From NCBI GenBank assembly GCA_963585895.1, contig OY757921.1:55865081-55929080 (forward strand): a stretch of DNA of 64,000 nucleotides. Direction: 5' to 3'. The stretch comes from Sepioteuthis lessoniana (lineage: Eukaryota; Mollusca; Cephalopoda; Myopsida; Loliginidae). Of this stretch, positions 55,700 to 64,000 are shown in pieces; position 1 is the stretch's first letter; each line of letters starts with the position of its first letter. Below the pieces are notes generated by a model. The model did not search any database and was not told the DNA's origin. It worked only from the letters and a program-made list of their open reading frames with translations. The position numbers were made by a program, and so were the translations under genes.

Positions 55700-56469
55700 A
55701 AGAGGGAAGCCAGTCAAGAAAAATTTTTAAAACATCCCAATGATCAACTTTAAAGCTGTTCACTGGACTGATTTAATTGATTTGTCAGTAAATGGAGTCT
55801 GTGAGCCACCACTCACAATAGACTTTTCTGACGATGAATTACAGAATTCATTGTTAACTGGTGAAAAAATCAACTTGCCAGATTTTCCTTCACATTCCCA
55901 AGGTGTGGAATAGGCAGTTCAGTTAGTAACGGAGACTTCTAAATCCGTGTATGGCTTTGAAGCAAGGCACCAGCACATACTTGCAAAAGTTTTGTACCAC
56001 CAATTGAGACCAGCATTTTCATCTAAGGGCTCATATATGAACTATTTCATTCCATATATTAAAAATTATTAAACAATTATTTGTTTTTCCATATTTGTTT
56101 ATTTGTTGTATTTCAATTCATATCAGGAAAAAGTTGTTTTTTTTTCAATATATTCAAATATTACTGCTTGAATAATAGCATTTTAGATTCGACACAGGTA
56201 AAGCAGGGTGGAGTAGGGGTTCAATTTTCAATTTGAAGTTTTGTTATAATTTATTTATTATATTTCCATAAAATAAAATAAGATTTCCTAATTTAAATAC
56301 TGAAATTGTTTGGTTTTTACGTCAATATTTAGGCCAAATCTGGCAAAATCGAGGACTTTTCAGTACGTGTTTATTCAAAATCTTTCATGCGAAATTAGCA
56401 AAAAACCGTTGAAGATTCAGATCTAATTTTTGGTATGAGTATTTAATAGGTATATACACAACTTTCAGT

Positions 56470-56516
56470 GCATTATTCTTTTTGATATTTAAAAAAAAGT
56501 GAAAAATCAACCTACC

Positions 56517-56517
<1 letters not shown>
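56470..56517 (-). repeat. Right terminal inverted repeat
   Basis: Reverse complement of the left end at 53217-53264, ending CCTACCC at 56517, after which an AT run begins. Confidence 0.88.

Positions 56518-56518
<1 letters not shown>

Positions 56519-56548
<30 letters not shown>
56519..56548. repeat. (TA)n microsatellite between transposon and Penelope-like copy
   Basis: Short TA run shared as flank by the two neighbouring elements. Confidence 0.93.
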
Positions 56549-56551
<3 letters not shown>

Positions 56552-56648
56552 TATAAGAGTGTTGGTTGTCACTAAATCACTTTGTGGGTATGCGTCGAAC
56601 CAAGTGCAATATGATATGAAGAGTGCTCAATATCTAGGATAGAGCTAG

Positions 56649-56688
<40 letters not shown>

Positions 56689-57290
56689 ATAAATATATAT
56701 TAGATATATATATTTAATTCATGGAATACAGACTGCGACTCTGGGTTTCCTGGAAGTTTTTGCAAAACAACAATCATCAGGCAGTTAAGAAAATGGAATT
56801 AATCGAAAATCGAAAAAATACGAAAAAATACAGACAGAAAACCGTTGGGATTTCGTATGAAAGTTGACGTGTGGTTGTGTGAATGAATGTGGGTGTGTGT
56901 ATATTCGTGTATGTGTTATAGTTACGTATGGATGCGTGTTTTTATGAGGTTAAGCCAGGCTAGAAACGCAACGCGTTGAGTAAGCGGATATGAATTCATG
57001 AGTGTATCTTAATATTTCCTTACATTATTCTATTTCTGTGTGTGTAGGTGACAATAGCTATGGAACAAAACATCATCCCTGCATGTCGAGGAGAATGAAT
57101 AAATAAATAAATAAATATTGGATTTGTAAGCGTATTTGAAGGAATGTATTATGGTAGACTAGAATCACAATGGGTATTAGTAAGGGCATATTGTATTGTG
57201 ATGTAATATGTTGGTGTAATATTTAGAGGAGGGAATTGGGCTAGGGTATAATAATAATGAATAATAAAAAATAAAAAAGAATTTAAGTAC
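56549..57290 (-). mobile_element. Penelope-like 3' region (family A), minus strand
   Basis: From right to left it aligns with 41265-41845: C-rich leader, AACACGCATCCATACGTAAC, AATCCCAACGG, the hammerhead, an (AAT)n run (56650-56687) and the terminal module (GAGTGCTCAATATC). No coding part remains. It meets a plus-strand copy of the more upstream part at about 57290. Confidence 0.8.
56732..56800 (-). ncRNA. Hammerhead ribozyme motif, type I, best stem I and II
   Basis: On the minus strand stem I is ACTGC (56785-56781) with GCAGT (56736-56732). CTGATGA lies at 56780-56774. Stem II starts TTG/CAG and has an inner GTTTT/AAAAC helix. GAAA is at 56749-56746, with G-T-C as cleavage triplet (56739-56737). 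An outer AATT.CAT/ATGAATT helix extends stem I, with one bulge. Stem III is weakened to about two pairs (A-U, C-G) by a C.A mismatch. It is the most complete hammerhead in the window. Confidence 0.72.
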
Positions 57291-57795
57291 CAAAAGTACT
57301 ATTTTCCTCCTTCAACCATCACACCCGCCACACAATATATGTACCATCTTTTTCTAATAACCCCCATACTCTTATCCACACGTCTATACTATCTGTTAAT
57401 TTTGCCTTTTTACGAGAATTAAGAATAAGCCCCAACGCTCTACATTCACCTTACCTATCAAATTCACTCTAAACTTTTCTACAATAGTGTATTTACTACA
57501 CAACATCAACACAAACCATAACAATCCCAACCGCCCAACTATCACCCACACCACTCAAACCCGCCATTTATTTCCTTAATCAATTTCCTTAATTTTTCAA
57601 TGACAACACCTTACTCTTCAGTTATAATCATCTTCGTACATAAACACTATTATTGTAACCCTATATTATTTTATTACGCACATACCACCAAAGAGAACTA
57701 TAGTATATAATACTTACGCAACATTTCCCCAATTTATTATTTATCATTTTCTTAACTGCCTGATGATTGCATCTAATATATATTTATGTATCATA
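57290..57795 (+). mobile_element. Penelope-like 3' region (family A), plus strand
   Basis: Matches 40720-41250 (AAGTACCA..TTTTCCTCC, CCCCAACGCTCTACATTCAC, AAATTCACTCTAAACTTTTC). It then skips to the hammerhead start (CTTAACTGCCTGATGA at 57751-57766), which is cut off before GAAA by an AT run at 57796. It forms a fold-back with 56549-57290. Confidence 0.78.
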
Positions 57796-57901
57796 TATAT
57801 ATATATATATATAATTAAGGATGGTAATTAATTACATCAGTTAATTATACTATTTGCAGTAATAAATTGTGAGTTAACTAAAAACTTTAAATTGAAGGGT
57901 A

Positions 57902-58425
57902 TGTCACATTCCAGGAAGGTCAAATGGTGCACGTGTCGTACGAATAGCAAGATTGACCGGTTGTTTTGGAAATCGGCTAGGACTACATATTAAAGTTTTG
58001 TTTTGAAATTGGAAGGACAAGACATTAAGATAAACATTTCGTCAGCTAAGGATTGAGTGATAGCGCATGGCTGGAAAGTTTCAGTTATGACGTAACTGGA
58101 AAGTTTTTAATGACACATGTTCTTATGACATTAGTTGATGAGATAATTAATATAATATAGAAGCAGGGTGATTTGGTGGTCAGTGAGTTAGTCAGGGAAA
58201 TTAGTTGGAGAAAGACTATTAATTAGTTGGGAGATGAGATGAGAGGCCTTGTTGGGGGTTTCTGGTCGGAGAGAAGAAATAAAGTCGCTGTGTTTTGTTT
58301 CGTCTACTACCAATGAAACTTTTCGTGTTTTTAATGGACACCAGTAGTTCTTTAACAGTATTTCTCTCGTGTGGATGTTGCAGAAAAGAAACAATGGAGT
58401 CGCTTTGTACTTGCGGAATGTAACA
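57902..58425 (+). mobile_element. Probable solo LTR of an LTR retrotransposon
   Basis: Ends are TGTCACATTCC and GGAATGTAACA, an 11-bp inverted repeat with the standard TG...CA. A TATA-like stretch (near 58150) and AATAAA (near 58277) are placed as in an LTR with a promoter and polyadenylation site. Length 524 bp. No flanking 5-bp target duplication is visible (GGGTA and TTTAT), and no internal region or primer-binding site adjoins. The orientation is assigned from AATAAA. Confidence 0.6.
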
Positions 58426-58532
58426 TTTATTCATATTCAGGTCTCATAAGGTAACAACCTTATTCATATTTGTGTGAGAAGTGTTACCTTCATTTATATT
58501 TGTTATCCTCATAATTATTTGGTCCACTAGTG

Positions 58533-58580
<48 letters not shown>

Positions 58581-59264
58581 TGTCCGATCAGAGAAAAGTA
58601 AATATTCTAAAATTAATTGATCCGCAAATGAATTTGAATGTGCTACTAAAGAGTTTTATTTCATATAAGAATGCTCAACAAGTGTTTCAGACTTTGTGGT
58701 ACTCTTTAAGAGACTAATAATGTGTTTATTTTGATTGGTGGGTAATTATTTTTAATTCAAATTTGTTTATTTATTTCTTCATTTATTTTTATTTTTTATG
58801 TATTAACAAGTATATACTTTGTATGTTTGTGTGTGTATACTTTGTGTTTTTGTGTGTGTATATTTTGTGTGTTTGTGTGTGTATACATTCACATGCATGC
58901 ATGTACACCTAGTCGTTATTTTTTCTTTTCTCTTTCTTCCTGTTTTAGTTGAATGTGTATGAGAACGTATCAATACGCATTCAATGTACGTCTGGTTATT
59001 GTTTTTTTTTTTTCGTTCTTTAACTCTCTCTTTCTTTCTGTGCTTAATATGTCATAGATATATTCTAATATAGTTTTTGTGTATATGTTTACGGTTGTGA
59101 GAGTGTACGTGAAATTCGGTTCACGCACACGCTCACATTATTAGTTTTTTTTTAGAGGACTACGTCCGAAACATGTGTAGAGCATATTTATATGAAATAA
59201 AAGCCTTAAATGGCGCATTCCAGTACATTTGTGGACCCATTTATTTTAATATATATGTATATTC
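58426..59264. other. Unassigned, with an (AT)n run
   Basis: (AT)n lies at 58538-58575 and GT-rich impure repeats at 58815-58890. No gene recognised. Confidence 0.5.
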
Positions 59265-59520
59265 AACACCTCCGTACGAACATGCTGTGACACAAGGTAA
59301 ACTTTTAGAGAGGTTTAACAGGTTGGTATTCCGTGTTTTCTTCTCCTAGACCAGCCAAATGCCAAGGTAAAATGCCAGTCTGACCAACTATTTATCCGTA
59401 ACTGGAGGGAAAATTGTTGGATTCATACCTTTTTAAAGGATATTTGCTCTATATGAAATGCAAAAAGCCTCGTCCAGTGTTTGATCTCGGATCAACATGT
59501 TCATTTTCTACGACGGTATA
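59265..59520 (-). mobile_element. SINE family 3, minus strand
   Basis: Shares GCTGTGACACAAGGTAAACT, CTTCTCCTAGACCAG and CAGTGTTTGATCTCGGATCA with the copies near 30.3-31.0 kb. The last is the reverse of the B-box region. An AT run replaces the head end. Confidence 0.65.
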
Positions 59521-59719
59521 TATATATATATATACGTTTGTGTGCGTGTGTGTGGGGGGGGGCTGATGATTAAAATCGCCTTTTAAAACTTTTAAAAGTA
59601 AACTTCCGAAAAACATCGAAGATCTTTACAAGCATTTCAGCATAATTCTCAGTTTCAGGATATGAACCAATCTTTAGATAGTAATTATTTTTGCACCGAG
59701 GAGGCGGTCTTCATCATTG

Positions 59720-59751
<32 letters not shown>

Positions 59752-59934
59752 CATATAAATATATGTATGTGAGTGTATGTGTGTGGTAATCGAGCTCATC
59801 TTGAAAGCTAATTTCTCATAGATTGTTTGTCCCTCGGTTGATGGCAGTTCAACCTTCGGTAGGTACCCGCTGGGATTGGTAGTATCGTTGTATTAAGTGC
59901 GCTGACATGCCGTTCATTGCTTCCTTCTGTGTAT
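59521..59934. other. Unassigned, with GT and CT simple repeats
   Basis: Short simple repeats at 59519-59565 and 59720-59760. No gene recognised. Confidence 0.45.
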
Positions 59935-60235
59935 GATTTAAAAGCCACACGGATGAACGTGCAACGTAATCAAATTTAGAGACGTATGCTTTACGGGTTC
60001 GAGCTACCAAAAGCAGTTATTATGAAAAACGTGAAGGCTCAGATGATCATAGTACAGTAACCAGATGGTTCAAGAAATTTCGCTCGGGCAGCAAGAACCT
60101 CAACGATTAAGAAAGGTCAGTTTGCCCTAAAAGTGTGGATTCCGAGGCCGTACTCCAAACCATTGAGACAAATCAGGTAAGTAGTACTCGGAGAATATCA
60201 GAAGAGCTTAACATCTCACAGTCCTCTGTGATGAA
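59935..60235 (+). pseudogene. mariner-like transposase N-terminal (HTH) fragment
   Basis: In broken frames the sequence reads HTDERATSNQ/NVQRNQI, then STVTRWFKKFRSGSKNLND, a stop, and PKSVDSEAVLQTIETNQVSS with SEELNISQSSV. This is the paired helix-turn-helix part of a mariner transposase, of the same type as the minus-strand fragment at 35.2-35.6 kb. No catalytic region follows. Confidence 0.78.
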
Positions 60236-61139
60236 TTGATGTTGCTCAACATCATAATTGGAATGTAAAATACAATGTTTCTTTCAGGATTTGGACATTC
60301 ATGACTCTCCACAGCTTCCTTTATTTGTAAACTTCTGTTGTTTTCTCCGAGACCGCTTCCTCATCCACCAAAATGAAAGACCTCATTCCGTTCTTCTGTT
60401 TTCACTCATAGTTAGAATAAGAAGTGGGTTCATGTCTTTCCAGATTATTAACATGAAGTATTGAACAGAGTAAACGAAATTTAACACTCGATTTTCCAAT
60501 CCCGATTTTCACGTTTATAATCGTTACACTTCAAGGCACCTTTCTTTATGGAAAATAAAATAAAAATAAAAGGTTCAGATTTCCTCCAGCTTTGTTATAT
60601 TAACTATATAACTATATAACAGATTATTATTATCATTATTATTATTATCATTAATTTTGACTAGTATTTACTTTTTGTCAGAGATTAATGACAGATGTCA
60701 AATGGTAAGTATCCAGCTTTCCATCAAACAAGAAACCGCACACGAATCGAAACATGCGTGGCAGGTACAAAAAATACTTGACTCCGTTGGTATTCCCCTA
60801 ATGGATTGCCTTAGACACTGAGCAATAAACCCAACCCTACAGAGTAGTTAAAGCCAGTGGGAACGAGGGCCCTGAGGCCATGTTTGATCGAACAAATAAA
60901 ACTACCTGGCACGAGCGCTCGAGCCGAAGTGAGAAATGTAAAATTATTCTTTGAAAAACATCTAAAAATGAAAATGAAAAAAATCTCGTCAAAATTGATA
61001 ATAATGATAATGGTTTGTTTGTTTCATCTAAAAAATTTAATTAAAAAATCGCAGTTTAGATAAATATGATAGCGAGGAAGATCGAATATGGAATTAAAAA
61101 ATGTACTAATGGGTTTTATTGAGCTTCTACCAACTAATG
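60236..61139. other. No recognisable feature
   Basis: AT-rich. The short frames at 60258-60464 and 60857-61063 show no family resemblance. Confidence 0.45.
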
Positions 61140-61250
61140 GGCTCGCGTAGTGTAAGACTGTTAAGACTGACTGTTATGCAAAGCTTCTTTGCATAAAGGG
61201 TTATGTAAGTTCGATCCTTACTGAGGGCTTAATCATTATTATTTTTTGAG
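61140..61250 (+). mobile_element. tRNA-like SINE, family 4
   Basis: GCTCGCGTAGTGTAAGACTG has A-box-like spacing and AAGTTCGATCCTTACT is a clear B box about 55 bp further on. An (ATT)-rich tail follows at 61230-61245. Only one copy is seen here, and cloverleaf pairing cannot be completed, so a functional tRNA is unlikely. Confidence 0.5.
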
Positions 61251-61489
61251 TTCCACTTTTTCTTTGATGGTCAAACAATTTTCGAAACAACTAAGAAAGA
61301 AAATTCTTGCCAAAAACTATTAAAGAAAATGATTGTCAATAATTCAGCTAAACAAATAAGCAAGAAATCATCTTTATTCTTCTATTTTATGTACATTTTC
61401 GAATTTATCCATTGAATATTTGTAGAACACTTTGATGTGAATTGTAATTTCTATTTTAGATAGTTTTTAAATCTAATACATTCATAAGT

Positions 61490-61768
61490 AGAGCCGTATT
61501 TTTACATGGGTTGCATCTGTTGGTGGGAGCTCTCTAGTCTGGGGCTACTGAAAAATAAAAGATATAAAAGCAGTGGGGATTTGTTTGTTTTCAGATCTAA
61601 TGGGACTTTTTTAAAACTAATTTGAAACAATTTAGAGTATTTTGACTCCTCTTGTTGAAATGGGTCTTATAAATTCAATAGGACACTTTTTTTTTATAAA
61701 CATGATGTAGTGTGGGAGGCCTCAATTTCTATCTGCTCAGGGGCCATTTAAGGCCTGCATCCGGCTCT
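61490..61768. mobile_element. Possible hAT-type MITE
   Basis: The left end AGAGCCG and right end CGGCTCT are inverted, and a further GCAT/ATGC pairing lies inside. Length 279 bp. Flanks TCATAAGT and ATATAAGT partly agree, as an old 8-bp target duplication might, if two bases of offset are allowed. No coding sequence. Confidence 0.4.
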
Positions 61769-62894
61769 GGATATAAGTCGTCTTTATTTCAAATCATTAT
61801 AAACTATGATTTTTTAAAAATTGTCTTTGATTTACCCAAATATTACAATAAACTATAGAAAGAATTCTTCGTCTTTGACTGCCGATTAATTTCTGGCAAA
61901 AACATTGAAATGATTCCTGAGATGCTACTGAAATGGTGGAAGAATTTGACCTTGAAAATATACCCTTATCTCAAATTCCACCACCTTGTTAAAATTTGTA
62001 CCTTTGTGATCCAACACATGGTGGGTTCACCCCTAAAAAGTTTGGAGACAAAAATCTGTACGTCTTTTAGCTAGTACACTCCGGGCATTAAAAATAACAA
62101 AGAAAATATATTTAAAACTTTTAAGTACAAGAAATAATGACATTTTTCAGGACAACAGGATAAATTAGTTACACGATTAAGACATTTTCTGTATAACAAG
62201 AAAAATTAACTACACAGTGAATATTTTTCAGGACAACATAAAAAATTAGCAACATGAAAAGCTACACTATGATTTAATGTATGTGATCTGTGAGGATTGA
62301 AGCGGCCATCTCTGTTTTTCACATTTAATGTGCAAAAAGTCGTTTAATAATTGATCGATAATGCAAACGTGCTATCTTGTACTTAGTGACCTTGGACTCC
62401 TGATATTTGCACATCAATATTCACGCGATTTACAATAGTAAAAAAAATTCATTAAAAATCTATAGACGCGATGATTAATTCAAATAAAATCTTCCTTATT
62501 TTATTAATAAATATCTGAATATCCTTGTAATCTACTTACACAGCTCCTTGATTTCCTTAAAATTCAACCATCGTTTTTAATTTTATTTGCAATGATTTAT
62601 AAAAAAAACCCATCTGAGATGATATCAGATGAGATTTTAAAATTTTGTAGATGATCGTTACAATTTGACTGAAGGGAGGTAATCATTCCTCAACTTGCAG
62701 ATTCAATTGGAATTAATATCAAACACAGGAAACAGCAAATGTAAAAATAATCGAATGAATCTAACAGTTTAGTAATATACCAACATAATTAATTACACAT
62801 TTCTTTTAATTTCAAACATTTGAAATGTTGATTATTGTCTTAAAGAAAGTGATATTGACAAAGAAAGAAAGATTGAAAGATAGAAAGAAAAGGA
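61769..62894. other. No clear feature
   Basis: AT-rich. A weak ~50-bp tandem pattern at 62145-62255 repeats TTTTTCAGGACAACA and AAATTA..ACA words. No gene recognised. Confidence 0.45.
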
Positions 62895-62961
62895 TTGGTT
62901 AGTTTATCTGGTTTAGTTGTATATCAACCCTTGATGGTTAGTTAATTCCAAATCCTACGTA
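62895..62961 (-). mobile_element. Family M tail left of mariner copy C
   Basis: GGTTTAGTTGTATATCAACC and GTTAGTTAATTCCAAATCC are the reverse of the shared M/SINE 1 tail, worn. The mariner end follows directly at a TA. Confidence 0.65.
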
Positions 62962-63849
<888 letters not shown>

Positions 63850-63851
63850 TA

Positions 63852-64000
63852 TACATTTTTATGATTTGTAAGCGAATAGTTTGTGGGCAACTTTATTTCT
63901 AAATGAGGGACAACTCATTTATTTGCTCACAGTTTAATATTTTCAAGTGTTGCTAACTCTAATGATTCTATTCAACATCATTCGTTTGCACAAAGTTAAA
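63852..64000 (-). mobile_element. Family M VNTR right of mariner copy C, cut by window edge
   Basis: ATTTGCTCACAGTTTAATAT, TTCAAGTGTTGCTAACTCTA and TTCGTTTGCACAAAGTTAAA are the reverse of type-1 VNTR units (as at 16.0-16.3 kb). With the tail at 62.9 kb, this places the mariner between tail and VNTR of one M copy. Confidence 0.7.

Larger units (their letters stand above)
53800..56072 (+). pseudogene. Transposon-encoded protein, possibly a hAT-like transposase, broken
   Basis: The likely start is ATG 53947 (MAGKNTGVSTRSKGAIKFSG), just downstream of a 5' intron. A stop at 54145-54147 interrupts the same frame, which continues KAVNPRLPLLIEISVVNKVK and a Cys-rich stretch (SCSCNLPILSCDN, VKCPKKNCQTKHIISTCP) to 54480. 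After frameshifts come YALELVRGDIFSNLGASLAH (to 54745), a DN.NTNTG..GL and C.LHQNE-like segment (about 55000-55100), and FASWKIGPLNQARWLTL (to about 55378). Beyond the second intron are CEPPLTIDFSDDEL and YGFEARHQHILAKV. The D-N..GG/C..H pattern recalls RNase H-fold transposases, but that is weak. Confidence 0.6.
53215..56520 (+). mobile_element. DNA transposon with TIRs and a split gene, superfamily uncertain
   Basis: The left end (53217-53264) begins GGGTAGGTCGATTTTGG and contains AAAAGAATAATGC. The right end, reversed from 56517, begins GGGTAGGTTGATTTTTC and also reaches AAAAAGAATAATGC, then TGAAAGTTG-like sequence in both. So the element is 3.3 kb with imperfect ~50-bp terminal inverted repeats. 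It sits in an AT microsatellite, so the target duplication cannot be read. It contains one degenerate multi-exon gene. I do not recognise the superfamily with confidence. Confidence 0.85.

Noticed and set aside
57760..57795. Another complete hammerhead
   Set aside because: CTGATGA is present but an AT microsatellite replaces the GAAA and cleavage half.
61140..61250. tRNA gene
   Set aside because: A B box is present but no full cloverleaf can be paired; called a SINE-like unit instead.

Overview
This is 64 kb of AT-rich animal DNA, packed with repeats. I find no convincing host protein-coding gene and no tRNA or rRNA gene. Spliceosomal introns inside a transposon, tRNA-derived SINEs, Penelope-like elements, several non-LTR retrotransposon clades, Tc1/mariner relics and abundant (AT)n, (CA)n and (CT)n microsatellites point to an invertebrate. 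From memory of the repeat families (no search was run) I favour a cephalopod mollusc such as an octopus. The window is best read as intergenic or deep intronic DNA.

Layout. 0-4 kb: a SINE and unassigned sequence. 4.3-12.4 kb: oppositely oriented Penelope-like copies with hammerhead-ribozyme motifs, around a minus-strand endonuclease-type (RLE) non-LTR element and a ~450-bp tandem repeat. 12.5-14.2 kb: a 5'-truncated RTE-like LINE. 14.4-16.4 kb: SINEs and two copies of a composite 'head + VNTR + SINE-like tail' family, called family M here. 19.7-21.9 kb: a GC-rich, internally deleted Tx1-like LINE. 23.2-27.7 kb: a mariner relic abutting a long RLE LINE in which the RT motif-A segment has become a 13-unit tandem array. 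28.6-39.7 kb: M copies, SINEs, mariner and Tc1 scraps and stacked RLE 3' ends; one M copy sits inside a broken RLE reading frame. 40-45 kb: two more Penelope-like copies and two opposed RLE fragments. 46-47 kb and 63-64 kb: two mariner copies with the same internal deletion, each next to an M-type tail. 49.9 kb: tandem near-perfect palindromes. 50.3-52 kb: a compound M array. 53.2-56.5 kb: a DNA transposon with terminal inverted repeats, two probable introns and an unfamiliar protein. 56.5-57.8 kb: a fold-back Penelope-like pair with the best-formed minus-strand hammerhead. 57.9-58.4 kb: a probable solo LTR.

How the parts relate. All recognised coding sequences belong to mobile elements and every one is broken by truncation, frameshift, stop or internal deletion. 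RLE, RTE and Tx1-like LINEs and Penelope-like elements supplied reverse transcriptases in the past. SINEs and family M look like their non-autonomous passengers. The most unusual items are family M (SVA-like in architecture, and seemingly a carrier of a mariner), the satellite born from an RT catalytic motif, the hammerhead motifs in Penelope-like ends, the intron-bearing transposon, and the palindrome cluster.
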